Below are positions 14,738 through 22,340 of a stretch of 33,337 nt of DNA, piece by piece; the stretch's first letter is position 1; every line of letters begins with the position of its first letter. The translations under genes were made by a program, and so were the position numbers. Origin of the DNA: an uncultured Bacilli bacterium. Its GTDB lineage: Bacteria > Bacillota_I > Bacilli_A > RF39 > UBA660. The notes under the pieces were generated by a model that saw only the letters and a program-made list of their open reading frames with translations, searched no databases and was not told where the DNA came from. The stretch lies in the NCBI GenBank assembly GCA_947629405.1, contig CANRDL010000012.1:1-33337 (forward strand), read 5' to 3'.

Positions 14738-15284
14738 CTAAATCTAAATTTTTACCATCTTTTTCTAAGACAAGATATAAAGTTTTTCCCTTAGTTTCTC
14801 CTATCATACTTTTCTTTTCAATATAATCATACATTTTTAAACTAGTCGTTGCTAAGTTGCAATACCAAATATCTACACCATCCATGCCTTGAATTATAAT
14901 ACATTTATTATATCCTTCTTTTTCGCCATTAAAAACTACTATTCCACTTTGAAGGGATGGAACTAAATAAGAATTATCTACAGTTAATTTATATCCCTCT
15001 TTATATTTAACTTTATTTTTGTAATTTATTTCTTCATTGAAAACTGATTGAACTTTGTTAGAAGTATCTTTTTTCATAAATAATACATCACCAATATATT
15101 TATCATATAAAGAATGAATTTTGGAAAATGATAATGAATCAGTAAAAATAGTATTTTTATATTTAAGTAAATTTTTATCACTAAAATTTATATAAATAAT
15201 ACTGACAAGTAAAAAAATAATACTTAATAAAATTCTAGTAAATACTCTTGCAACTATATTTTTTTTAGTCTTTTTTTTATTCAT
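14709..15284 (-). CDS. spoIVFA: SpoIVFA-like regulator of SpoIVFB
   Basis: A 191-residue protein with one N-terminal membrane span (about 15-32) after a Lys-rich start, and an outside domain resembling degenerate M23 peptidases: GIVVFNGEKEGYNKCIIIQGMD, then WYCNL, then GETKGKTLYLVLEKDGK. The M23 zinc residues are not evident, in line with a scaffold role. SpoIVFA holds SpoIVFB inactive until signalled. It is shorter than the Bacillus protein. ATG 15284 has AGGGTGA as ribosome site. Assignment rests on fold resemblance plus the position before spoIVFB and rplU. Confidence 0.82.
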   Translation of the reverse strand: MNKKKTKKNIVARVFTRILLSIIFLLVSIIYINFSDKNLLKYKNTIFTDSLSFSKIHSLYDKYIGDVLFMKKDTSNKVQSVFNEEINYKNKVKYKEGYKLTVDNSYLVPSLQSGIVVFNGEKEGYNKCIIIQGMDGVDIWYCNLATTSLKMYDYIEKKSMIGETKGKTLYLVLEKDGKNLDLDEYIKQNKN

Positions 15285-15300
15285 ATAATCACCCTAAATA

Positions 15301-15329
15301 ATTGTATGTCCAAGCTTATTTTTTTATGA
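15301..15329 (-). promoter_or_regulatory. Candidate sigma-E promoter of spoIVFA-spoIVFB
   Basis: TCATAAA (15329-15323), 14 nt, CATACAAT (15308-15301) on the minus strand, a very close match to mother-cell sigma-E promoters. The predicted start (about 15295) lies at the edge of the ribosome site, so the leader would be very short. Confidence 0.6.
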
Positions 15330-15359
15330 AAAAAAATAGAACAAATAAATTGTCCTATT
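15330..15359 (-). terminator. Terminator of the gdpP-to-rlmH operon
   Basis: AATAGGACAA (15359-15350 region) pairs with TTGTTCTATT (15344-15335), one G-T, loop of 5, then a long T-run. The rlmH TAG stop is inside the stem. Confidence 0.85.
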
Positions 15360-15789
15360 TATGATATAATTCATTATTATTTATTTTAAAAGCACGATAT
15401 ATTTGTTCAAGTAATATTCCCCTAAATAGACCATGAGGAAAAGTATTATCGGAAAATGATAGTAATAAATCAGCTTTTTCTTTAATTGTATTACTAATAC
15501 CATTAGATGCGCCAATAATAAAAGTTATTGTTCCATATTTATTGAATTTTTCATCTATTAATTTGGCAAAAGAAAGTGAATTTTTCTTATTTCCTTCTAT
15601 AGCCATTACAATATTGTAATCACTATCTTTAAATATTTTCAAAATACTTTTTGTTTCATCTTCTATTTTGCCATCTTTAAGTTCGATTATTTCAATTTTA
15701 TGGTATTTGGAAATTCTTAACTTGTAATCATCACATAACTCTTTTAAATAATTCTTTTTTAATTTCCCAATACATATAATTTTTATCAT
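15355..15789 (-). CDS. rlmH: 23S rRNA pseudouridine1915 N3-methyltransferase
   Basis: SPOUT-family methyltransferase that methylates pseudouridine 1915 in helix 69 of assembled 70S ribosomes. Start MIKIICIGKLKKNYLKE, the SAM-binding knot FIIGASNGISNTIKEKADLLLSFSDNTFPHGLFR and the obligatory C-terminus YHK are visible. The usual GGS.G is GASNG here. At 144 residues it is about 10-15 shorter than common homologues but complete. ATG 15789 overlaps the walJ stop by 4 bp. Last gene of its operon. Confidence 0.95.
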   Translation of the reverse strand: MIKIICIGKLKKNYLKELCDDYKLRISKYHKIEIIELKDGKIEDETKSILKIFKDSDYNIVMAIEGNKKNSLSFAKLIDEKFNKYGTITFIIGASNGISNTIKEKADLLLSFSDNTFPHGLFRGILLEQIYRAFKINNNELYHK

Positions 15790-16550
15790 ACAACATCAAC
15801 CTCAGTATTAATAAACTGTTTGGCACATTCAATATTATTAAATTTAATTCCACTTTCTTTTAAAATATCTTTTACAGTTTTTAAGGCTAATTCTTTATCG
15901 TTATTTTCTTCACTTAAATGCGCTAAAATTATTTTTTTAGTTTTGGGTCCTATAAGTTTAGAAAGATATGTCCCCGTCATTTGGTTAGATAAGTGACCAT
16001 AATCACTTAATATTCTATTTTGTAACCATACGGGGTACTTGCCTTCTCTTAATTTTTGCGGATCATGATTACTTTCGATAATATACATATCTTTATTATA
16101 TAATTTTTTAAATAATTTGGAATTAATATAGCCCGTATCCGTAACATATACTATTTGACTATTATTACTTTTAATAATAAAACCTCGCGAATCAGATGCA
16201 TCATGAGATGTTTTAAAAATTTCAATATTAAGATCATCTAATATTATTTCGTCATTATAAATTAAAATTTTATTATAGTTTTGTAATTCTTCTAAATCAT
16301 TAAACATTTTTTCTGATAAACATACAAACGGATTATTATTTTTTATAAAACCTTTAAGGGCACTTATATGGTCTTTATGAGTATGACTTATAAATATATA
16401 ATCTATTTTATCTGGTGAAAGGTTTACACTTTTTAGGGCATTTTTAATATATTTAAAAGTAGTACCTATATCAATTAAAATATTGTGATGGGAAGTTTTA
16501 ATTAAGCATGAATTACCTTTGGAACCAGACGCTAAAATATTTACATCCAT
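15786..16550 (-). CDS. walJ: WalJ/YycJ metallo-beta-lactamase-fold hydrolase
   Basis: A 254-residue MBL-fold protein of the WalJ (YycJ) group, probably a nuclease; in Bacillus it links DNA replication to division. The metal motif HTHKDH (about 56-61), SHDASDS, DTG (VTDTGY) and the later HLS motifs (DYGHLSNQ, LAHLSEENN) are in place. It starts MDVNILASGSKGNSCLI, diagnostic of the group. The ATG overlaps the previous stop by 1 bp (TAATG) and its own TGA overlaps rlmH. In Bacillus walJ also lies near rlmH, but there it follows walRK-yycHI, which are absent here. Confidence 0.93.
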   Translation of the reverse strand: MDVNILASGSKGNSCLIKTSHHNILIDIGTTFKYIKNALKSVNLSPDKIDYIFISHTHKDHISALKGFIKNNNPFVCLSEKMFNDLEELQNYNKILIYNDEIILDDLNIEIFKTSHDASDSRGFIIKSNNSQIVYVTDTGYINSKLFKKLYNKDMYIIESNHDPQKLREGKYPVWLQNRILSDYGHLSNQMTGTYLSKLIGPKTKKIILAHLSEENNDKELALKTVKDILKESGIKFNNIECAKQFINTEVDVV

Positions 16551-18085
16551 TAACTATATAATTTGGCCGGTGAAAAAGGCCTTCCTCCGCCATAAGGTTT
16601 TCCGGTATAAACTCCAAAATGCAAGTGAGTTCCCGTTGCTTGTCCAGATTTTCCCATCGTTCCAATTTTTTGCCCACCATTTACATTTTGTCCAGCATTA
16701 ACTAAAACTGTTGCCATGTGAGCATAAACAGTCCAATAACCATTAGGATGTTCAATAACTACATTATATCCTGCTGATCTTCCAAGGATTCCACCATATC
16801 CAGCACTTCTTACTACCCCGTTATTAGCCGCATAAATTGGCGAACCATATCCACAACCAGATATATCAAATGCTTCATGTAATTTTCCCCAACGATAACC
16901 GAATGGTGATGAAATAACATAAGGTGTTTGGGTTGGCCAAATCCATGAGCCATTTGATCCGTAAACTGGACCATCATAAGTTGAGTAAGAACCATTTCCA
17001 CCTCTTGTCGTAATTTGGGTTCTAGCCTCTCTTAAAACAGTTTTTTTAGTGATGACAACATTTTGAGTCTCACCATTGGAAATTTTAATTTTTTCAGTTA
17101 CACGATTTAATCCCTTAACTCCTTCTTGAGTTATTTCTGAATAACCTGGTCTTTTACTTGAATCATATTCTACTTTTTGTTCAAAGTCTGTTTCCAAATC
17201 TTCTACAACTTCTTCTTCATAAGTTAAAGTAAGAAGTGGATTAATTAAGGAAACATTTACAACTTGCCCTGGGGATAAAATATTATTAACACTAGTAATT
17301 TTAGGGTTAGCAATTAAAAATTCTTCAGAATTTAATTTATTATTATAAGCAACTGATTCAACAGTATCTCCTTGTTGAACAGTATATTCGGTATCTGCTC
17401 TATTTTTTCCATATAATAAATATTGACTTAGTTCATCAGCATCAGTATAAATTTTTTCTTTAGTACTGATTAAGGCCTCTTTAATTTTTATATTTTCATC
17501 AAAATAAACATTTTCAATATAACTTCCTGTTTCTTTGATTTCTGATTGAGTACCATTTTTATATGCTAAATATTTATCATAACCTAAAAATGCTTTAACA
17601 AATGATTCAACTGCTTTAGTAAATACTGTTTTATCAAGAACATTAATTGTAATTGTTTCATATTTTTGATTATTTTCACTTTTGGAATCACCAGTAGAAT
17701 TTTCATCATTATCAGTTGATATTGGTTTTTTTATGGTAATTTGATAGCCTTTAACTGTAAATGTATCATTTTTTTTGATTTCATTATATACATCATCAAC
17801 AGATTTAGCATCATCATCATAAGAAGTCACTTTATTTAATTTTAAAGTTGCTGGGGGATAAACTTTTTCTACACCATATTGATCTTTTATATTTTGTTGA
17901 TTTTTATCAATTAAATTATATAAATTATCGGCATTTTTAATTTTGCCAATTATGTTGCCATTTAAATATACTTGGTACAATGTTTTAGCTGTACTTTTTT
18001 GAGGATTAGAAAAAACCATTATTATTGTCAATAAAGATACAAAGCAAACTAAAATTATACTTAAAAATATACTTTTAAAATTCAT
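16550..18085 (-). CDS. Cell-wall M23 endopeptidase with LysM and G5 domains
   Basis: A 511-residue exported or membrane-anchored peptidoglycan hydrolase. In order: N-terminal membrane segment (7-25), an uncharacterised region (30-230), LysM (about 234-278, YTVQQGDTVESVA), G5 (about 285-358), a Gly/Ser linker (360-380) and the M23 LytM domain (395-510). The zinc and catalytic residues are present: His403 and Asp407 (HEAFD), His456 (YAHM) and HLHFG at 487-491. It should cut peptide cross-links in the wall. It sits between dnaB and walJ with 1-bp TAATG overlaps on both sides, suggesting tight coupling of wall cleavage with replication and WalJ (inference). Confidence 0.92.
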   Translation of the reverse strand: MNFKSIFLSIILVCFVSLLTIIMVFSNPQKSTAKTLYQVYLNGNIIGKIKNADNLYNLIDKNQQNIKDQYGVEKVYPPATLKLNKVTSYDDDAKSVDDVYNEIKKNDTFTVKGYQITIKKPISTDNDENSTGDSKSENNQKYETITINVLDKTVFTKAVESFVKAFLGYDKYLAYKNGTQSEIKETGSYIENVYFDENIKIKEALISTKEKIYTDADELSQYLLYGKNRADTEYTVQQGDTVESVAYNNKLNSEEFLIANPKITSVNNILSPGQVVNVSLINPLLTLTYEEEVVEDLETDFEQKVEYDSSKRPGYSEITQEGVKGLNRVTEKIKISNGETQNVVITKKTVLREARTQITTRGGNGSYSTYDGPVYGSNGSWIWPTQTPYVISSPFGYRWGKLHEAFDISGCGYGSPIYAANNGVVRSAGYGGILGRSAGYNVVIEHPNGYWTVYAHMATVLVNAGQNVNGGQKIGTMGKSGQATGTHLHFGVYTGKPYGGGRPFSPAKLYS

Positions 18086-19431
18086 TATATTTTCTCTCCT
18101 TCATCAGTTACTTTTAAAGGAACAAAATTACTGAGATTTTTTTCAAATAATAAATCAATTTTACCAGTTGTTCCTGCTCTATGTTTAGCAATAATAAATT
18201 CGGTTGGAGCATTTACTTCATTAGTATTTTTATAATAATCTTCACGATATAAGAAACCGACAATATCAGCATCTTGTTCAATAGAACCTGATTCTCTTAA
18301 ATCACTTAAGGTAGGTTTTTTATTTTCACGCGTTTCTACACTACGAGAAAGTTGAGCAAGAGCAATTACCGGAACTTTTAATTCCATTGCCATAGTTTTA
18401 AGACCACGAGAAATTTCAGTAACTTCTTGAACTCTATTTCCCGCATATTTAGAAGTTCCCTGAATTAATTGTAAATAATCAATTATAACAAGGCCTAAGT
18501 CTTTTTCGGTATTTTTAAGTTTACGACATTTAGCCTTAATCTCGGAAATTGTAAGACCAGATATATCTTCAATAAATAATTTTGTATCACCAAGTTGGCT
18601 TAAAGCTTCATTTACTCTTTTCCAATCATTATGTTCTAATCTCCCAGTACGCAATTTTTTAGAATCTACTCCCCCAACTGAAGAAATCATACGCATTAAA
18701 AGTTGTTCAACACTCATTTCCATATTAAATATAGCAACAGGTCTTTTAGTTGTAAGAGCAACATTAGTTGCAATATTTAAACTAAAAGCAGTTTTTCCAA
18801 CACCGGGACGAGCAGCAATTATAATAAGCTCATTTTCATGGAATCCAGTAGTTAATCTATCAAGATCGTTAAATCCGGATGGAATACCGGTAAGTTCACT
18901 TTTATTTTGGGCAAGATTTTCTAATATATCTTGAGTTTTTCTTATAGCCTCAGAAATAGGAATAAAATCACTCGTTTTGCGGTTATTTACGACTTCAGTC
19001 ATCTCTTTTGATGCACTGTCAAGCAAATCATTTAATGATCCTTCGGTATCATATGCTGATGTGGCAATATTATTAGCAGTATCAATTAAAAATCTTCTTG
19101 TCGCTTTTTCTTTTATAATATCAATATAATAATCAATGTTAGAAACAGAAGCAACGGAATCAATAATTTCCCCTAAATACTCTATTCCGCCAACTTCATT
19201 TAGCTCATTACTTCTATCAAGTTCATCAGAGATAGTAGTAATATCTAAAGATATATTTTTATCATATAATTTTTTAATTGCATTAAAAATAATTTGATGA
19301 GCCTTCTTATAAAACATATTAGTTGTAAGTTCATCATTTAATTTGACGATTAATTCATTATCAATAAATACTGAGCCTAAAATTGCCATTTCGGCATCAA
19401 TATTTTGAGGCATTTTACGAACTTGAGTCAT
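18085..19431 (-). CDS. dnaB: Replicative DNA helicase DnaB
   Basis: Hexameric 5'-3' helicase of the replication fork (DnaC in Bacillus naming). The N-terminal primase-binding domain starts MPQNIDAEMAILGS, and the RecA-like domain has Walker A ARPGVGKTA (about 207-215), FNMEMS, the Walker B VIIDYLQL and the DnaB motif LAQLSR. At 448 residues it is complete with no intein. It begins 4 nt after rplI and its stop overlaps the next ATG by 1 bp. The rplI-dnaB pairing is conserved in Firmicutes. Confidence 0.98.
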   Translation of the reverse strand: MTQVRKMPQNIDAEMAILGSVFIDNELIVKLNDELTTNMFYKKAHQIIFNAIKKLYDKNISLDITTISDELDRSNELNEVGGIEYLGEIIDSVASVSNIDYYIDIIKEKATRRFLIDTANNIATSAYDTEGSLNDLLDSASKEMTEVVNNRKTSDFIPISEAIRKTQDILENLAQNKSELTGIPSGFNDLDRLTTGFHENELIIIAARPGVGKTAFSLNIATNVALTTKRPVAIFNMEMSVEQLLMRMISSVGGVDSKKLRTGRLEHNDWKRVNEALSQLGDTKLFIEDISGLTISEIKAKCRKLKNTEKDLGLVIIDYLQLIQGTSKYAGNRVQEVTEISRGLKTMAMELKVPVIALAQLSRSVETRENKKPTLSDLRESGSIEQDADIVGFLYREDYYKNTNEVNAPTEFIIAKHRAGTTGKIDLLFEKNLSNFVPLKVTDEGEKI

Positions 19432-19435
19432 AATA

Positions 19436-19882
19436 TCACTTACTTTCTTCTACATTAACTAATATTTTTGCAATAACTTTTTTATATAAAATAATTTTTA
19501 CTTCAAAAGTTCCTAAAGAAGATATTGGAGTATCTAAAATAATGTCTTGCGTTTTAATAGAATACCCTTTATTTTTAAATTCTTCTTTAATTTGTGATTT
19601 AGAAATAGTTCCAAAAACTTTGCCTTTATCGCCGCAGTTTAAATTAAATTTTATTTTTTCTTTTTCAATTTTCTCTTTTAACTCTAAGGCTTTATTTATT
19701 TTTTGTTGTTCTTCATTTTCTCTTTCTTTTATTTCATTTTTTAAAATTTTACTACTTGTCTCACTATATTTTACAGCTAAATTATTTTTGATTAAATAAT
19801 TTTTGGCATATCCATCAGCGACATCAATTATATCATCTTTTTTTCCTTGTTTTTTAACATCACAAAGTAGTATTACTTTCAT
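19436..19882 (-). CDS. rplI: Ribosomal protein bL9
   Basis: Large-subunit ribosomal protein. The N-terminal domain MKVILLCDVKKQGKKDD..DVADGYAKNYLI is diagnostic, followed by the long connecting helix (about 45-75) and the C-terminal domain; 148 residues, normal length. Its ATG overlaps the upstream phosphodiesterase stop by 4 bp, keeping the widely conserved gdpP-rplI-dnaB order. Confidence 0.97.
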   Translation of the reverse strand: MKVILLCDVKKQGKKDDIIDVADGYAKNYLIKNNLAVKYSETSSKILKNEIKERENEEQQKINKALELKEKIEKEKIKFNLNCGDKGKVFGTISKSQIKEEFKNKGYSIKTQDIILDTPISSLGTFEVKIILYKKVIAKILVNVEESK

Positions 19883-20835
19883 TTTAAAACCTCCTTTAAT
19901 TTATCAACCATCTCATTTAAAGAGACAGATTTAAGTTGACATGCGGCATTATATTTATGTCCACCACCAGAAAATTTGGACATAATATTAGCAACATTTA
20001 TTTTAATACTGCGCGCACTGCAACCAATTTCCTCTTTAGAAATATGGCCAATTGCAAAAGCTGCTTCAACATTTTCAAACATTAATAATGTATCGCAAAT
20101 TTTGGCAAGTTCTTCTCTATCATATATTTTTTTATTATCACATTTTACAAAAGCATATTTTTTATTATAAAATTCTGTTTTAAATATAATTTTATGAATT
20201 TTTTGATATTCATTCATATCTACTTTATTAAAACTATGAGCAACGGTATTTTCTGCACCCCACTTTAATAAAGATTTAACGGAATCTAAAGTGTTAGCAG
20301 TAGTTTTTATACTGTAATTATTTGTATCAATAATTATTCCAGATAATAATACGGTTGAAGTATATTTATCAAATTTGATTTTTTTGTTTTTAAAAATTCT
20401 TAAAATTAGTTCACAAGTTGAAGAAACTTTCGTATCAATTATATAATCGTTATTTATTGGTTTACCAAATAGATGATGGTCTATAATTAATTTATTATTT
20501 ATTTTTGTAGTTAATTTATAAGATTGAGCTCTTCTTTCACTATAAGTATCAACAATGATACACAAAGATTCATCATTAATTAATTCTTCGGCTTCCTTAT
20601 ATTTTAAAAATGTATAATTAGTTTTTTCTTTTAAATATTCCATGGCTTTTTTAATTGATTCATCAAGTTTAGTATCTTGAAGAATAATATATGATTTACG
20701 GCGATTTCTTCTACAAATTGCAGCAATAGAAACACAAGCACCTAAAGCATCTAAATCTAAGTTTTTATGACCCATAATAAAGACATTTTTGGCTTTTTTT
20801 ATTTTTTTTAATATTATTTCTGCTCTATTTCTCAT
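19879..20835 (-). CDS. DHH-DHHA1 phosphodiesterase, GdpP catalytic core only
   Basis: A 318-residue soluble enzyme resembling the C-terminal half of GdpP, the c-di-AMP phosphodiesterase. Metal motifs are intact: MGHKNLDLDALG (Asp27 and Asp29), Asp96 (IVDTYSE), DHH at 119-121 and Asp170 (IIDTNNY); the DHHA1 signature GGGHKYNAA is at 290-298. It starts exactly where the GdpP linker precedes the DHH domain, so the two membrane spans, PAS and GGDEF of a normal GdpP are absent. Gene order with rplI-dnaB argues for GdpP descent. Alternatives are an NrnA-type nanoRNase or pAp phosphatase. ATG 20835 follows AGGTGA. First gene of the operon. Confidence 0.88.
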   Translation of the reverse strand: MRNRAEIILKKIKKAKNVFIMGHKNLDLDALGACVSIAAICRRNRRKSYIILQDTKLDESIKKAMEYLKEKTNYTFLKYKEAEELINDESLCIIVDTYSERRAQSYKLTTKINNKLIIDHHLFGKPINNDYIIDTKVSSTCELILRIFKNKKIKFDKYTSTVLLSGIIIDTNNYSIKTTANTLDSVKSLLKWGAENTVAHSFNKVDMNEYQKIHKIIFKTEFYNKKYAFVKCDNKKIYDREELAKICDTLLMFENVEAAFAIGHISKEEIGCSARSIKINVANIMSKFSGGGHKYNAACQLKSVSLNEMVDKLKEVLK

Positions 20836-20854
20836 AATTTTTCACCTATATAAA

Positions 20855-20863
20855 ATTATACCA
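20855..20863 (-). promoter_or_regulatory. Extended -10 promoter of the gdpP-rplI-dnaB operon
   Basis: TGGTATAAT (20863-20855), about 20 nt before ATG 20835. The -35 is poor. Confidence 0.6.
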
Positions 20864-20891
20864 TTTTTTTTACTAAATTGACACCTAAAAT

Positions 20892-20920
20892 AAATAAAAT
20901 ATAAAAATACTGACATAATA
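20892..20920 (+). promoter_or_regulatory. Possible forespore (sigma-F/G type) promoter of gerK
   Basis: CATAATA (20914-20920) fits a sigma-G -10, with AAATA (20892-20896) 17 nt upstream as a partial -35. A sigma-A-like alternative, TTGACA (20879-20884) with TATAAA after 16 nt, overlaps it. By-eye call only. Confidence 0.35.
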
Positions 20921-20942
20921 ATCTTAGATTAAGGGTGACTTT

Positions 20943-22340
20943 ATGAATAAGTTGGTTGAAAAATTAAAAACAGATACAGATAATATGAATGATATAATCT
21001 ATCGCAAAAAAATTATATCTAAAATTGAATTATACATTGTTTTTTCTGAATCATTAACAAACAGTGATAAAATTAGTGATTTTATTATAAGAAGTTTAAA
21101 TAAATTAAAAAAAGTAAATAAAAAAAATATTTTAGATAAGATTAAAAATAATATTAGCAATAATAAAGTTCAAGAAATCAATTCTTATCAAGAAATATGT
21201 CATTATTTACATTCAGGTTTTACTATTATAATTATTAATGGTATTGATACATATCTTGCTTTAGAAACCAAAGGAGAACTTTCAAGAAGTATTGATAAGC
21301 CGGAAAGTGAAAATACTTATCGTGGTGCTAAAGACGCTTTTACAGAAATTTATCAGACTAATATTGGGCTTATTAAAAGGAGAATAAAAAGTAATAAATT
21401 AAGAATTAAAAATTTTAATAAAGGAAATTACACGCAATCAGAAATTGGTTTATTATCACTCAGTGATAAAGTTCACAAAGAATCATATAATAATGTAATT
21501 AAACAATTAGAAAAATTAAATGTGGAAGATATTGTTAACTCTGGAGAAATTAAAAATCATATTGAAAAAGAAACGAAAAGTGCTTTTCCAACCATCCGAA
21601 CTACGGAAAGGCCCGACATTGCTAGTTTAGCATTACTATCTGGAAAAAGTGTTATTGTAATAGATAATTGTCCCTATGTTTTAATAATACCTGCCTGTTT
21701 AAATGACTTTTTTAAAACATCTGAAGATATTTATGGTAAAAATATTAATGTTACATTTACGAGAATATTAAAGTTATTAGCTTTTTTTATAGCATTACTC
21801 GTACCAGCAATTTATATTGCCATAATAACTTTTAATCAAGAAATGTTACCAACTGATCTTTTAATTAATTTTGCAATGCAAAGAGATGGTGTCCCCTTTC
21901 CGGCCTTTTTTGAAGCTATATTAATGATGATTTGTTTTGAAATACTAAGAGAAGGAGATTTAAGAGTTCCAGGTTTTTCAGGAAGTGCTTTATCAATTGT
22001 CGGAGCATTAATACTAGGTGATGCAGCAGTTAATGCCGGAATTGTTTCCCCTATTATGATAATAGTTATAGCCATAACTGCTATATCTTCTCTTTTATTT
22101 ACCGAACCTGAATTAATAAACGCTTTAAGAATTTGGCGAATATTTTTTATGATAGGTGCAACTATTATGGGAATAATTGGAGTATTAGTAGTATTCTTGC
22201 TATTAATAATTCATCTATCTTCATTAAAATCTTTTGGGGTACCTTATTTGCAACCATTTTCACCTATAAATAAAAAAGAATTAAAAGATAGTATTATCAA
22301 AGTTGATTCTCAAACTGGAGGTCAAAATGAAAAAAATTAA
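20943..22340 (+). CDS. gerKA: Spore germinant receptor subunit A (GerA family)
   Basis: A 465-residue inner-membrane subunit of a Ger-type germinant receptor. A soluble N-terminal part (1-270) includes YRGAKDAFTEIYQTNIGLIKRRI, equivalent to the GerA motif RGPREGF.E....N..LIRRRI, and RPDIASLALLSGKSVIVIDN. Four to five membrane spans follow (about 275-445), with VPFPAFFEA, FEILREGDLRVP and SFGVPYLQPFSP. The usual LREA.VRLP motif is LREGDLRVP here. It is a little shorter than Bacillus GerKA. ATG 20943 has AAGGGTGA. It overlaps gerKC by 14 bp. Which germinant it senses cannot be told; the K-type name is nominal. Confidence 0.9.
   Translation: MNKLVEKLKTDTDNMNDIIYRKKIISKIELYIVFSESLTNSDKISDFIIRSLNKLKKVNKKNILDKIKNNISNNKVQEINSYQEICHYLHSGFTIIIINGIDTYLALETKGELSRSIDKPESENTYRGAKDAFTEIYQTNIGLIKRRIKSNKLRIKNFNKGNYTQSEIGLLSLSDKVHKESYNNVIKQLEKLNVEDIVNSGEIKNHIEKETKSAFPTIRTTERPDIASLALLSGKSVIVIDNCPYVLIIPACLNDFFKTSEDIYGKNINVTFTRILKLLAFFIALLVPAIYIAIITFNQEMLPTDLLINFAMQRDGVPFPAFFEAILMMICFEILREGDLRVPGFSGSALSIVGALILGDAAVNAGIVSPIMIIVIAITAISSLLFTEPELINALRIWRIFFMIGATIMGIIGVLVVFLLLIIHLSSLKSFGVPYLQPFSPINKKELKDSIIKVDSQTGGQNEKN

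Noticed and set aside
22303-22326. Upstream in-frame start for gerKC
   Set aside because: It adds residues before the signal peptide and has no ribosome site; GGAGGT belongs to ATG 22327.
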